DNA of 64,000 nt from Ianthella basta (lineage: Eukaryota > Porifera > Demospongiae > Verongiida > Ianthellidae). Every line of letters begins with the position of its first letter. Positions within the stretch are counted from its first letter, which is position 1. Below are positions 47,347 to 62,572 of the stretch, in pieces. The stretch is from the NCBI GenBank assembly GCA_964019415.1, contig OZ025868.1, positions 1,275,001 through 1,339,000 of the forward strand. Reading direction: 5' to 3'. The notes beneath the pieces are model-generated. The model did no database searches and was not told the origin of the DNA. It saw nothing but the letters and a program-made list of their open reading frames with translations. A program made the translations under genes and the position numbers.

Positions 47347-49106
47347 TACCACCACCACCACCACACAGTGCAAGTTACAATATCGCAGCCACCACCACCT
47401 GTGTCAGTAGAGTATCTGTGCTAGTTGGTCATAGAAAAAGACTACCACCAGTGCAAGTTACAGTGGCTACCACCACATGTGCCAGTAGAGTATCTGTGCT
47501 AGTTGGTCATAGAAAAAGACCACCAGTGCAAGTTACAGTGGCCCCGGACCAGCACACGCACCATTCGCACCACCACATGTGCCTGAAAGTAAATGCGCTC
47601 AATGGCTGAAGAAAAAGACCACCAGCGCAAATTACAGCCGGTCAGAACCTGCACCGCCGCCATTGGAGTGCACGCTGCAGCAAGCAAATGTAAGCTTGCC
47701 TAAGGGCATGCCATTGAATTGAGGGTGCATGGGAAGAAATTCAATGGCATGCCCTTAGGCAAGTTACAATTGCTTGCTGCAGCGTGCACTCCAATGGCGG
47801 CGGTGCAGGTTCTGACCGGCTGTAACTTGCGCTGGTGGTCTTTTTCTTCAGCCATTGAGCGCATTTACTTTCAGGCACATGTGGTGGTGCGAATGGTGCG
47901 TGTGCTGGTCCGGGGCCACTGTAACTTGCACTGGTGGTCTTTTTCTATGACCAACTAGCACAGATACTCTACTGGCACATGTGGTGGTAGCCACTGTAAC
48001 TTGCACTGGTGGTAGTCTTTTTCTATGACCAACTAGCACAGATACTCTACTGACACAGGTGGTGGTGGCTGCGATATTGTAACTTGCACTGTGTGGTGGT
48101 GGTGGTGGTGTTTTTTCTAGAGCAATGGCGCATATACTGAATGCATGCATTGAAACTTGCACAGTGTGGTGGTGGTGGCGGTCATTTTCATCTAGGAATG
48201 CATGTGGTGGCCGTAATATTGTAACTTGCACTGTGTGGTGTTGGTGGTAGTATGTGGTAGCAGCGCCTGATGTGGTGGTCTGTTTTCTTGCAGCTCTAGC
48301 ACATAATATTATACTGGTGTGCTCATTGCAACTTCCACTGTGGTGGTGGTGATGGCGGTTGTATTTATCTATGTGGTGGTGTAGTAGCTGGATATTGTGG
48401 CTGGATAGTTGTGAGCAAGTGTATATGTTGGTGCTGCTCTGCTCCAGCATAGCGACAAATGCCTACAAATTGGTGTCAAAATGTGATTGTTTAAAACATC
48501 GCCTCCATTTTGTGACTAATTAAGCAATACTGCTAATGATATGAGGAAATTGGTCATCTAACTACATCCACTTAGTATCATGACTTAGCAGGGCTGGGTC
48601 GGTAAGATATGCAATGAACCTCATTTTTCTCGGCCATTTTGCCACTAATTAAGAAATCCTGCTAATGACATGAACAGTTGGATTATCTGGCTAGGTCCAT
48701 CAAATGTCATGACTGAGCGGGCCGGGCTGGTTGAATACATCATACACCTCACATATGTCGGCCATTTTGAGACTAATTAAGAAATCCCGCTAATAACATA
48801 GGAAGGTGGACCACTTGGATGTGTCCACCAAGTTTCACGTCTCAACGAGCCCAGTTGCATTCATATACAAGATACCACTATGCATCAATATAAATGCACC
48901 ATACATTAAGTGTTATGCTATGCCCATTTATATTAGTATTTTGCGGGCTGCTTGTAGAAGAACGAAGACCTAATTAAAAATTCTGCCTCATTTAAAAGTC
49001 TTAAAATCTCCCATACTTCAAAGGCACACCTATCACATGTTCGTGAGGGGTGCCTAACCCCCCGGGAATTATATTATATTATATTATATTATATTATATT
49101 ATATTA
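47347..49106. repeat. Palindromic unit 2
   Basis: Left arm ~370 bp, centre near 47726. The variant arm carries TGGTCCGGGGCC instead of the shorter TGCTGGTGCC of units 1, 4-6. Confidence 0.93.
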
Positions 49107-51004
49107 CCACCACCACACAGTGCAAGTTACAATATCACAGCCACCACCACCTGTGCCAGTAGAGTATCTGCGACAGTTGGTCATAGAAAAAGACCACCAG
49201 TGCAAGTTACACTAGCCACCACCACCTGTGCCAGTAGAGTATCTGCGCTAGTTGGTCATAGAAAAAGACCACTAGTGCAAGTTACAGTAGCCACCACCAC
49301 ATGTGCCAGTAGAGTATCTGCGCTAGTTGGTCATAGAAAAAGACCACCAGTGCAAGTTACAGTGGCTCCAGGCCAGTACATGCACGCACCATTCGCACCA
49401 CCACATGTGCCAGAAAGTGAATGCGCTCAATGGCTGAAGAAAAAGACCACCAGCGCAAGTTACAGCCGGGCAGTACCTGCACCGCCGCCATTGGAGTGCA
49501 CGCTGCAGCAAGCAAATGTAAGCTTGCCTAAGGGCATGCCATTGAATTGAGAGTGCATGGGAAGAAATTCAATGGCATGCCCTTAGGCAAGTTACAATTG
49601 CTTGCTGCAGCGTGCACTCCAATGGCGGCGGTGCAGGCACTGCCCGGCTGTAACTTGCGCTGGTGGTCTTTTTCTTCAGCCATTGAGCGCATTCACTTTC
49701 TGGCACATGTGGTGGTGCGAATGGTGCGTGCATGTACTGGCCTGGAGCCACTGTAACTTGCACTGGTGGTCTTTTTCTATGACCAACTAGCGCAGATACT
49801 CTACTGGCACATGTGGTGGTGGCTACTGTAACTTGCACTAGTGGTCTTTTTCTATGACCAACTAGCGCAGATACTCTACTGGCACAGGTGGTGGTGGCTA
49901 GTGTAACTTGCACTGGTGGTCTTTTTCTATGACCAACTGTCGCAGATACTCTACTGGCACAGGTGGTGGTGGCTGTGATATTGTAACTTGCACTGTGTGG
50001 TGGTGGTGGTGGTGGTGTTTTTTTCTAGAGCAATGGTGCATATACTGAATGTATGCATTGTAATTTGCACTGAGTGGTGGTGGTGGCAGTCATTTCCATC
50101 TAGGAATGCATGTGGTGGCCGTAATATTGTAACTTGCACTGTGTGGTGGTGGTAGTAGTATGTGGTAGCAGTGCCTGATGTGGTGGTCTGTTTTCTTGCA
50201 GCTCTAGCACATAATATGCTACTCAATGCAACTTCCACTGTGCATGGTGGTGGTGATGGTGGTTGTATTTATCTATATATGTGGTGGTATAGTAGCTGGA
50301 TATTGTGGCTGAATAGTTGTGAGCATGTGTATATGTGGGTGCTGCTCTGCTCCAGCATAGCGGCAAATGCCTACAAATTGGTGTCAAAATGTGATTGTTC
50401 AAAAGGTCGCCTCCATTTTGTGACTAATTAAGCAATCCTGCTAATGACATGAGCAAATGGACCATCTAACTATGTCCACTTAGTATCACTACTTAGCGGG
50501 GCTGGGTTGGTGGGATATGCAATGAACTTCACTTTTCTCGGCCATTTTGCGACTAATTAAGAAATCCTGTTAATGACATGAACAGTCGGATTATCTGGCT
50601 AGGTTCACAAAGTGTCATGACTGAGTGGGCCTGGCTGGTTGTATAAATCATACACCTCACATATGTCGGCCATTTTGAGACTAATTAAGAAATCCCGCTA
50701 ATAACATAGGAAGGTGGACCACTTAGACGTGTCCACCAAGTTTCATGTCTCAACGAGCCGAGTTGCATTAATTTACAAGATACCACTATGCATCAATATA
50801 AATGCACCATACATTAAGTGTTCTCCTATGTGCATTTATATAAGAATTTTGCGGGCTGCTTGTAGAAGAACGAAGACCTAATTAAAAATTCCGTCTCATT
50901 TAAAAGTGTTAAAATCTCCCATAGTTCAAAGCCATACCTAGCACATGTTCATGAGGGCTGCCAAACCACCCGGGAATTATATTATATTATATTATATTAT
51001 ATTA
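49107..51004. repeat. Palindromic unit 3
   Basis: Left arm ~440 bp with three 75-bp subrepeats, centre near 49555. It is the most diverged unit in its right half (for example CTATGTGCATTTATATAAGA, ATTCCGTCTC). ATTAT tract 50976-51004. Confidence 0.93.
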
Positions 51005-52726
51005 CCACCACATGTGCCAGTAGAGTATCTGCACTAGTTGGTCATAGCAAAAGACCACGAGTGCAAGTTACAGTGGCACCAGCACCATTCGCACCACCAC
51101 ATGTGCCAGAAAGTAAATGCGCTCAATGGCTGAAGAAAAAGACCACCAGCGCAAGTTACAGCTGGTCAGAACCTGCACCGCCACCATTGGAGTGCACGCT
51201 GCAGCAAGCAAATGTAAGCTTACCTAAGGGCATGCCATTGAATTGAGGGTGCGTGGGAAGAAATTCAATGGCATGCCCTTAGGCAAGTTACATTTGCTTG
51301 CTGCAGCGTGCACTCCAATGGTGGCGGTGCAGGTTCTGACCAGCTGTAACTTGCGCTGGTGGTCTTTTTCTTCAGCCATTGAGCGCATTTACTTTCTGGC
51401 ACATGTGGTGGTGCGAATGGTGCTGGTGCCACTGTAACTTGCACTCGTGGTCTTTTGCTATGACCAACTAGTGCAGATACTCTACTGGCACATGTGGTGG
51501 TGGCTACTGTAACTTGCACTGGTGGCCTTTTTCTCTATGACCAACTAGCACAGATACTTTACTGGCACAGGTGGTGGTGGCTGCGATATTGTAACTTGCA
51601 CTGTGTGGTGGTGGTGGTGGTGTTTTTTCTAGAGCAATGGCACATATACTGAATGCATCCATTGTACTGGCACCATGTGGTGGTGGTGGTGGTCATTTTC
51701 ATTTAGGAATGCATGTGGTGGCCGTAATATTGTAACTTGCACTGTGTGGTGGTGGTAGTAGTAGTATATAGTAGCAGCGCCTGATGTGGTGGTCTGTTTT
51801 CTTGCAGCTCTAGCACATAATATTATACTGGTGTGCTCATTGCAACTTCCACTGTGGTGGTGGTGATGGCGGTTGTATTTATCTATGTGGTGGTGTAGTA
51901 GCTGGATATTGTGGCTGGATAGTTGTGAGCAAGTGTACATGTTGGTGCTGCTCTGCTCCAGCATAGCGGCAAATGCCTACAAATTGGTGTCAAAATGTGA
52001 TTGTTCAAAACATCGCCTCCATTTTGTGACTAATTAAGCAATACTGCTAATGACATGAGGAAATTGGTCATCTAACTTCATCCACTTAGTATCATGACTT
52101 AGCAGGGCTGGGTTTGTAAGATATGCATTGAACCTCATTTTTCTCGGCCATTTTGCCACTAATTAAAAAATCCTGCTAATGACATGAACAGTTGCATTAT
52201 CTGGCTAGGTCCATCAAGTGTCATGACTGAGCGGGCCGGGCTGGTTGAATACATCATACACATCACATATGTCGGCCATTTTGAGACTAATTAAGAAATC
52301 CCGCTAATAACATAGGAAGGTGGACCACTTGGATCTGTCCACCAAGTTTCACGTCTCAACGAGCCAAGTTGCATTCATATACAAGATACCACTATGCATC
52401 AATATAAATGCACCATACATTAAGTGTTATGCTATGCACATTTATATTAGGATTTGGCGGGCTGCTTGTAGAAGAACGAAGACCTAATTAAAAATTCTGC
52501 CTCATTTAAAAGTCTTAAAATCTCCCATACTTCAAAGGCACACCTATCACATGTTCGTGAGGGGTGCCTAACCCCCCGGGAATTATATTATATTATATTA
52601 TATTATATTATATTATATTATATTATATTATATTATATTATATTATATTATATTATATTATATTATATTATATTATATTATATTATTTACTTTAGATTAG
52701 TGGTGTATATTGTAACTTGCACTGTA
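51005..52726. repeat. Palindromic unit 4 with terminal linker
   Basis: Left arm ~240 bp, centre near 51252, ATTAT tract 52582-52686, then the 40-bp terminal sequence containing TTTAGATTAGTGGTGTATAT (52687-52726). Confidence 0.93.
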
Positions 52727-54220
52727 TAGAACCTGCACCGCCACCATTGGAGTGCACGCTGCAGCAAGCAAATGTAAGCTTACCTAAGGGCATGCCATTG
52801 AATTGAGGGTGCGTGGGAAGAAATTCAATGGCATGCCCTTAGGCAAGTTACATTTGCTTGCTGCAGCGTGCACTCCAATGGTGGCGGTGCAGGTTCTGAC
52901 CAGCTGTAACTTGCGCTGGTGGTCTTTTTCTTCAGCCATTGAGCGCATTTACTTTCTGGCACATGTGATGGTGCGAATGGTGCTGGTGCCACTGTAACTT
53001 GCACTGGTGGTCTTTTTCTATGACCAACTAGTGCAGATACTCTACTGGCACATGTGGTGGTGGCTACTGTAACTTGCACTGGTGGTCTTTTTCTCTATGA
53101 CCAACTAGCACAGATACTTTACTGGCACAGGTGGTGGTGGCTGCGATATTGTAACTTGCACTGTGTGGTGGTGGTGGTGGTGTTTTTTCTAGAGCAATGG
53201 CACATATACTGAATGCATCCATTGTACTGGCACCATGTGGTGGTGGTGGTGGTCATTTTCATTTAGGAATGCATGTGGTGGCCGTAATATTGTAACTTGC
53301 ACTGTGTGGTGGTGGTAGTAGTAGTATATAGTAGCAGCGCCTGATGTGGTGGTCTGTTTTCTTGCAGCTCTAGCACATAATATTATACTGGTGTGCTCAT
53401 TGCAACTTCCACTGTGGTGGTGGTGATGGCGGTTGTATTTATCTATGTGGTGGTGTAGTAGCTGGATATTGTGGCTGGATAGTTGTGAGCAAGTGTACAT
53501 GTTGGTGCTGCTCTGCTCCAGCATAGCGGCAAATGCCTACAAATTGGTGTCAAAATGTGATTGTTCAAAACATCGCCTCCATTTTGTGACTAATTAAGCA
53601 ATACTGCTAATGACATGAGGAAATTGGTCATCTAACTTCATCCACTTAGTATCATGACTTAGCAGGGCTGGGTTGGTAAGATATGCATTGAACCTCATTT
53701 TTCTCGGCCATTTTGCCACTAATTAAGAAATCCTGCTAATGACATGAACAGTTGCATTATCTGGCTAGGTCCATCAAGTGTCATGACTGAGCGAGCCGGG
53801 CTGGTTGAATACATCATACACATCACATATGTCGGCCATTTTGAGACTAATTAAGAAATCCCGCTAATAACATAGGAAGGTGGACCACTTGGATCTGTCC
53901 ACCAAGTTTCACGTCTCAACGAGCCAAGTTGCATTCATATACAAGATACCACTATGCATCAATATAAATGCACCATACATTAAGTGTTATGCTATGCACA
54001 TTTATATTAGGATTTGGCGGGCTGCTTGTAGAAGAACGAAGACCTAATTAAAAATTCTGCCTCATTTAAAAGTCTTAAAATCTCCCATACTTCAAAGGCA
54101 CACCTATCACATGTTCGTGAGGGGTGCCTAACCCCCCGGGAATTATATTATATTATATTATATTATATTATATTATATTATATTATATTATATTATATTA
54201 TATTATATTATATTATATTA
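52727..54220. repeat. Palindromic unit 5
   Basis: Left arm only ~75 bp, beginning right after a TGTAACTTGCACTG copy; centre near 52812; ATTAT tract 54142-54220. Confidence 0.93.
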
Positions 54221-55786
54221 AGACCACCAGTGCAAGTTACAGTGGCACCAGCACCATTCGCACCACCACATGTGCCAGAAAGTAAATGCGCTCAATGGCT
54301 GAAGAAAAAGACCACCAGCGCAAGTTACAGCTGGTCAGAACCTGCACCGCCACCATTGGAGTGCACGCTGCAGCAAGCAAATGTAAGCTTACCTAAGGGC
54401 ATGCCATTGAATTGAGGGTGCGTGGGAAGAAATTCAATGGCATGCCCTTAGGCAAGTTACATTTGCTTGCTGCAGCGTGCACTCCAATGGTGGCGGTGCA
54501 GGTTCTGACCAGCTGTAACTTGCGCTGGTGGTCTTTTTCTTCAGCCATTGAGCGCATTTACTTTCTGGCACATGTGGTGGTGCGAATGGTGCTGGTGCCA
54601 CTGTAACTTGCACTGGTGGTCTTTTTCTATGACCAACTAGTGCAGATACTCTACTGGCACATGTGGTGGTGGCTACTGTAACTTGCACTGGTGGTCTTTT
54701 TCTCTATGACCAACTAGCACAGATACTTTACTGGCACAGGTGGTGGTGGCTGCGATATTGTAACTTGCACTGTGTGGTGGTGGTGGTGGTGTTTTTTCTA
54801 GAGCAATGGCACATATACTGAATGCATCCATTGTACTGGCACCATGTGGTGGTGGTGGTGGTCATTTTCATTTAGGAATGCATGTGGTGGCCGTAATATT
54901 GTAACTTGCACTGTGTGGTGGTGGTAGTAGTAGTATATAGTAGCAGCGCCTGATGTGGTGGTCTGTTTTCTTGCAGCTCTAGCACATAATATTATACTGG
55001 TGTGCTCATTGCAACTTCCACTGTGGTGGTGGTGATGGCGGTTGTATTTATCTATGTGGTGGTGTAGTAGCTGGATATTGTGGCTGGATAGTTGTGAGCA
55101 AGTGTACATGTTGGTGCTGCTCCGCTCCAGCATAGCGGCAAATGCCTACAAATTGGTGTCAAAATGTGATTGTTCAAAACATCACCTCCATTTTGTGACT
55201 AATTAAGCAATACTGCTAATGACATGAGGAAATTGGTCATCTAACTTCATCCACTTAGTATCATGACTTAGCAGGGCTGGGTTGGTAAGATATGCATTGA
55301 ACCTCATTTTTCTCGGCCATTTGCCACTAATTAAGAAATCCTGCTAATGATATGAACAGTTGCATTATCTGGCTAGGTCCATCAAGTGTCATGACTGAGC
55401 GGGCCGGGCTGGTTGAATACATCATACACCTCACATATGTCGGCCATTTTGAGACTAATTAAGAAATCCCGCTAATAACATAGGAAGGTGGACCACTTGG
55501 ATCTGTCCACCAAGTTTCACGTCTCAACAAGCCCAGTTGCATTCATATACAAAATACCACTATGCATCAATATAAATGCACCATACATTAAGTGTTATGC
55601 TATGCACATTTATATTAGGATTTGGCGGGCTGCTTGTAGAAGAACGAAGACCTAATTAAAAATTCTGCCTCATTTAAAAGTCTTAAAATCTCCCATACTT
55701 CAAAGGCACACCTATCACATGTTCGTGAGGGGTGCCTAACCCCCCGGGAATTATATTATATTATATTATATTATATTATATTATAT
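54221..55786. repeat. Palindromic unit 6
   Basis: Left arm ~190 bp, centre near 54421, ATTAT tract 55750-55786. Confidence 0.93.
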
Positions 55787-57033
55787 TTGTAACTTGCACT
55801 GGTGGTCTTTTTCTCTATGACCAACTAGCACAGATACTTTACTGGCACAGGTGGTGGTGGCTGCGATATTGTAACTTGCACTGTGTGGTGGTGGTGGTGG
55901 TGTTTTTTCTAGAGCAATGGCACATATACTGAATGCATCCATTGTACTGGCACCATGTGGTGGTGGTGGTGGTCATTTTCATTTAGGAATGCATGTGGTG
56001 GCCGTAATATTGTAACTTGCACTGTGTGGTGGTGGTAGTAGTAGTATATAGTAGCAGCGCCTGATGTGGTGGTCTGTTTTCTTGCAGCTCTAGCACATAA
56101 TATTATACTGGTGTGCTCATTGCAACTTCCACTGTGGTGGTGGTGATGGCGGTTGTATTTATCTATGTGGTGGTGTAGTAGCTGGATATTGTGGCTGGAT
56201 AGTTGTGAGCAAGTGTACATGTTGGTGCTGCTCTGCTCCAGCATAGCGGCAAATGCCTACAAATTGGTGTCAAAATGTGATTGTTCAAAACATCGCCTCC
56301 ATTTTGTGACTAATTAAGCAATACTGCTAATGACATGAGGAAATTGGTCATCTAACTTCATCCACTTAGTATCATGACTTAGCAGGGCTGGGTTGGTAAG
56401 ATATGCATTGAACCTCATTTTTCTCGGCCATTTTGCCACTAATTAAGAAATCCTGCTAATGACATGAACAGTTGCATTATCTGGCTAGGTCCATCAAGTG
56501 TCATGACTGAGCGGGCCGGGCTGGTTGAATACATCATACACATCACATATGTCGGCCATTTTGAGACTAATTAAGAAATCCCGCTAATAACATAGGAAGG
56601 TGGACCACTTGGATGTGTCCACCAAGTTTCACGTCTCAACGAGCCAAGTTGCATTCATATACAAGATACCACTATGCATCAATATAAATGCACCATACAT
56701 TAAGTGTTATGCTATGCACATTTATATTAGGATTTTGCGGGCTGCTTGTAGAAGAACGAAGACCTAATTAAAAATTCTGCCTCATTTAAAAGTCTTAAAA
56801 TCTCCCATACTTCAAAGGCACACCTATCACATGTTCGTGAGGGTTGCCTAACCCCCCGGGAATTATATTATATTATATTATATTATATTATATTATATTA
56901 TATTATATTATATTATATTATATTATATTATATTATATTATATTATATTATATTATATTATATTATATTATTTACTTTAGATTAGTGGTGTATATTGTAA
57001 CTTGCACTGTATATATTATATTATATTATATTA
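55787..57033. repeat. Unit 7, truncated beyond the centre
   Basis: It starts inside the right arm at TGTAACTTGCACTGGTGG, so it has no palindrome centre. It has a long ATTAT tract (56862-56970), the terminal linker (56971-57012) and a short second ATTAT run. Confidence 0.93.
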
Positions 57034-58771
57034 CACCACCACCACCACCACACAGTGCAAGTTACAATATCGCAGCCACCACCACCTGTGCCAGTAAAGT
57101 ATCTGTGCTAGTTGGTCATAGAGAAAAAGACCACCAGTGCAAGTTACAGTAGCCACCACCACATGTGCCAGTAGAGTATCTGCACTAGTTGGTCATAGAA
57201 AAAGACCACCAGTGCAAGTTACAGTGGCACCAGCACCATTCGCACCACCACATGTGCCAGAAAGTAAATGCGCTCAATGGCTGAAGAAAAAGACCACCAG
57301 CGCAAGTTACAGCTGGTCAGAACCTGCACCGCCACCATTGGAGTGCACGCTGCAGCAAGCAAATGTAAGCTTACCTAAGGGCATGCCATTGAATTGAGGG
57401 TGCGTGGGAAGAAATTCAATGGCATGCCCTTAGGCAAGTTACATTTGCTTGCTGCAGCGTGCACTCCAATGGTGGCGGTGCAGGTTCTGACCAGCTGTAA
57501 CTTGCGCTGGTGGTCTTTTTCTTCAGCCATTGAGCGCATTTACTTTCTGGCACATGTGATGGTGCGAATGGTGCTGGTGCCACTGTAACTTGCACTGGTG
57601 GTCTTTTTCTATGACCAACTAGTGCAGATACTCTACTGGCACATGTGGTGGTGGCTACTGTAACTTGCACTGGTGGTCTTTTTCTCTATGACCAACTAGC
57701 ACAGATACTTTACTGGCACAGGTGGTGGTGGCTGCGATATTGTAACTTGCACTGTGTGGTGGTGGTGGTGGTGTTTTTTCTAGAGCAATGGCACATATAC
57801 TGAATGCATCCATTGTACTGGCACCATGTGGTGGTGGTGGTGGTCATTTTCATTTAGGAATGCATGTGGTGGCCGTAATATTGTAACTTGCACTGTGTGG
57901 TGGCGGTAGTAGTAGTATATAGTAGCAGCGCCTGATGTGGTGGTCTGTTTTCTTGCAGCTCTAGCACATAATATTATACTGGTGTGCTCATTGCAACTTC
58001 CACTGTGGTGGTGGTGATGGCGGTTGTATTTATCTATGTGGTGGTGTAGTAGCTGGATATTGTGGCTGGATAGTTGTGAGCAAGTGTACATGTTGGTGCT
58101 GCTCTGCTCCAGCATAGCGGCAAATGCCTACAAATTGGTGTCAAAATGTGATTGTTCAAAACATCGCCTCCATTTTGTGACTAATTAAGCAATACTGCTA
58201 ATGACATGAGGAAATTGGTCATCTAACTTCATCCACTTAGTATCATGACTTAGCAGGGCTGGGTTGGTAAGATATGCATTGAACCTCATTTTTCTCGGCC
58301 ATTTTGCCACTAATTAAGAAATCCTGCTAATGACATGAACAGTTGCATTATCTGGCTAGGTCCATCAAGTGTCATGACTGAGCGAGCCGGGCTGGTTGAA
58401 TACATCATACACATCACATATGTCGACCATTTTGAGACTAATTAAGAAATCCCGCTAATAACATAGGAAGGTGGACCACTTGGATCTGTCCACCAAGTTT
58501 CACGTCTCAACGAGCCAAGTTGCATTCATATACAAGATACCACTATGCATCAATATAAATGCACCATACATTAAGTGTTATGCTATGCACATTTATATTA
58601 GGATTTGGCGGGCTGCTTGTAGAAGAACGAAGACCTAATTAAAAATTCTGCCTCATTTAAAAGTCTTAAAATCTCCCATACTTCAAAGGCACACCTATCA
58701 CATGTTCGTGAGGGGTGCCTAACCCCCCGGGAATTATATTATATTATATTATATTATATTATATTATATTA
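57034..58771. repeat. Palindromic unit 8
   Basis: Left arm ~360 bp, centre near 57403, ATTAT tract 58732-58771. Confidence 0.93.
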
Positions 58772-60710
58772 CCACCACCACACAGTGCAAGTTACAATAT
58801 CGCAGCCACCACCACCTGTGCCAGTAGAGTATCTGTGCTAGTTGGTCATAGAAAAAGACCACCACCAGTGCAAGTTACAGTAGCCACCACCACATGTGTC
58901 AGTAGAGTATCTGCGCTAGCTGGTCATGGAAAAAGACCACCAGTGCAAGTTACAGTAGCCACCACCACATGTGCCAGTAGAATATCTGCGCTAGTTGGTA
59001 ATTGAAAAAGACCACCAGTGCAAGTTACAGTGGCTCTGGGCCAGCACATGCAAGTTACAGCTGGTCAGAACCTGCACTGCTGCCATTGTAATGCACGCTG
59101 CAGCAAGCAATTGTAAGCTTGCCTAAGGGCATGCCATTGAATTGAGGGTGCATGGGAAGAAATTCAATGGCATGCCCTTAGGCAAGTTACAATTGCTTGC
59201 TGCAGCGTGCATTACAATGGCAGCAGTGCAGGTTCTGACCAGCTGTAACTTGCATGTGCTGGCCCAGAGCCACTGTAACTTGCACTGGTGGTCTTTTTCA
59301 ATTACCAACTAGCGCAGATATTCTACTGGCACATGTGGTGGTGGCTACTGTAACTTGCACTGGTGGTCTTTTTCCATGACCAGCTAGCGCAGATACTCTA
59401 CTGACACATGTGGTGGTGGCTACTGTAACTTGCACTGGTGGTGGTCTTTTTCTATGACCAACTAGAACAGATACTCTACTGGCACAGGTGGTGGTGGCTG
59501 CGATATTGTAACTTGCACTGTGTGGTGGTGGTGGTGGTGGTGTTTTTTCTAGAGCAATGGCGCATATACTGAATGCATGCATTGTACTGGCACCATGTGG
59601 TGGTGGTGGTGGTCATTTTCATCTAGGAATGCATGTGGTGGCTGTAATATTGTAACTTGCACTGTGTGGTGGTGGTGGTAGTAGTATGTGGTAGCAGCAC
59701 CTGATGTGGTGGTCTGTTTCCTTGCAGCTCTGGCACATAATATTATACTGGTGTGCTCATTGCAACTTCCGCTGTGGTGGTGATGATGGCGGTTGTATTT
59801 ATCTATGTGGTGGTGAGTAGCTGGATATTGTGGCTGGATAGTTGTGAGCAAGTGTACATGTTGGTGCTGCTCTGCTCCAGCATAGCGGCAAATGCCTACA
59901 AATTGGTGTCAAAATGTGATTGTTCAAAACATCGCCTCCATTTTGTGACTAATTAAGCAATACTGCTAATGACATGAGGAAATTGGTCATCTAACTTCAT
60001 CCACTTAGTATCATGACTTAGCAGGGCTTGGTCGTTAAGATATGCAATGAACCTCATTTTTCTCGGCCATTTTGCAACTAATTAAGAAATCCTGCTAATG
60101 ACATGAACAGTTGGATTATCTGGCTAGGTCCATCAAGTGTCATGACTGAGCGGCCGGGCTGGTTGAACACATCATACACATCACATATGTCGGCCATTTT
60201 GAGACTAATTAAGAAATCCCGCTAATAACATAGGAAGGTGGACCACTTGGATGTGTCCACCAAGTTTCACGTCTCAACGAGCCCAGTTGCATTAATATAC
60301 AAGATACCACTATGCATCAATATAAATGCACCATACATTAAGTGTTATGCTATGCACATTTATATTAGGATTTTGCGGGCTGCTTGTAGAAGAACGAAGA
60401 CCTAATTAAAAATTCTGCCTCATTTAAAAGTCTTAAAATCTCCCATACTTCAAAGGCACACCTATCACATGTTCGTGAGGGGTGCCTAACCCACCGGGAA
60501 TTATATTATATTATATTATATTATATTATATTATATTATATTATATTATATTATATTATATTATATTATATTATTTACTTTAGATTAGTGGTGTATATTG
60601 TAACTTGCACTGTATATATTATATTATATTATATTATATTATATTATTTACTTTAGATTAGTGGTGTATATTGTAACTTGCACTGTATATATTATATTAT
60701 ATTATATTAC
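58772..60710. repeat. Palindromic unit 9 with two terminal linkers
   Basis: Left arm ~370 bp, centre near 59151. It carries the TAATGCACGCTGC variant also seen in unit 0. After the ATTAT tract (60500-60572) the linker plus ATTAT occurs twice (60573-60614, 60647-60690). Confidence 0.93.
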
Positions 60711-62572
60711 ACCACCACCACCACCACACAGTGCAAGTTACAATATCGCAGCCACCACCACCTGTGGCAGTAAAGTATCTGTGCTAGTTGGTCATAGAGA
60801 AAAAGACCACCAGTGCAAGTTACAGTAGCCACCACCACATGTGCCAGTAGAGTATCTGCACTAGTTGGTCATAGAAAAAGACCACCAGTGCAAGTTACAG
60901 TGGCACCAGCACCATTCGCACCACCACATGTGCCAGAAAGTAAATGCGCTCAATGGCTGAAGAAAAAGACCACCAGCGCAAGTTACAGCTGGTCAGAACC
61001 TGCACCGCCACCATTGGAGTGCACGCTGCAGCAAGCAAATGTAAGCTTACCTAAGGGCATGCCATTGAATTGAGGGTGCGTGGGAAGAAATTCAATGGCA
61101 TGCCCTTAGGCAAGTTACATTTGCTTGCTGCAGCGTGCACTCCAATGGTGGCGGTGCAGGTTCTGACCAGCTGTAACTTGCGCTGGTGGTCTTTTTCTTC
61201 AGCCATTGAGCGCATTTACTTTCTGGCACATGTGGTGGTGCGAATGGTGCTGGTGCCACTGTAACTTGCACTGGTGGTCTTTTTCTATGACCAACTAGTG
61301 CAGATACTCTACTGGCACATGTGGTGGTGGCTACTGTAACTTGCACTGGTGGTCTTTTTCTCTATGACCAACTAGCACAGATACTTTACTGCCACAGGTG
61401 GTGGTGGCTGCGATATTGTAACTTGCACTGTGTGGTGGTGGTGGTGGTGTTTTTTCTAGAGCAATGGCGCATATACTGAATGCATCCATTGTACTGGCAT
61501 CATGTGGTGGTGGTGGTGGTCATTTTCATTTAGGAATGCATGTGGTGGCCGTAATATTGTAACTTGCACTGTGTGGTGGTGGTAGTAGTAGTATATAGTA
61601 GCAGCGCCTGATGTGGTGGTCTGTTTTCTTGCAGCTCTAGCACATAATATTATACTGGTGTGCTCATTGCAACTTCCACTGTGGTGGTGGTGATGGCGGT
61701 TGTATTTATCTATGTGGTGGTGTAGTAGCTGGATATTGTGGCTGGATAGTTGTGAGCAAGTGTACATGTTGGAGCTGCTCTGCTCCAGCATAGCGGCAAA
61801 TGCCTACAAATTGGTGTCAAAATGTGATTGTTCAAAACATCGCCTCCATTTTGTGACTAATTAAGCAATACTGCTAATGACATGAGGAAATTGGTCATCT
61901 AACTTCATCCACTTAGTATCATGACTTAGCAGGGCTGGGTTGGTAAGATATGCATTGAACCTCATTTTTCTCGGCCATTTTGCCACTAATTAAGAAATCC
62001 TGCTAATGACATAAACAGTTGCATTATCTGGCTAGGTCCATCAAGTGTCATGACTGAGCGGGCCGGGCTGGTTGAATACATCATACACATCACATATGTC
62101 AGCCATTTTGAGACTAATTAAGAAATCCCGCTAATAACATAGGAAGGTGGACCACTTGGACGTGTCCACCAAGTTTCATGTCTCAACGAGCTGAGTTGCA
62201 TTAATATACAAGATACCACTATGCATCAATATAAATGCACCATACATTAAGTGTTCTCCTATGTGCATTTATATAAGAATTTTGCGGGCTGCTTGTAGAA
62301 GAACGAAGACCTAATTAAAAATTCCGTCTCATTTAAAAGTGTTAAAATCTCCCATACTTCAAAGGCACACCTATCACATGTTCGTGAGGGGTGCCTAATC
62401 CCCCGGGAATTATATTATATTATATTATATTATATTATATTATATTATATATTATTTACTTTAGATTAGTGGTGTATATTGTAACTTGCACTGTATATAT
62501 TATATTATATTATATTATATTATATTATTTACTTTAGATTAGTGGTGTATATTGTAACTTGCACTGTATTAA
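60711..62572. repeat. Palindromic unit 10 with two terminal linkers
   Basis: Left arm ~360 bp, centre near 61079. Its far right half shares variants with unit 3 (CTATGTGCATTTATATAAGA). Linkers lie at 62453-62496 and 62527-62569. Confidence 0.93.
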
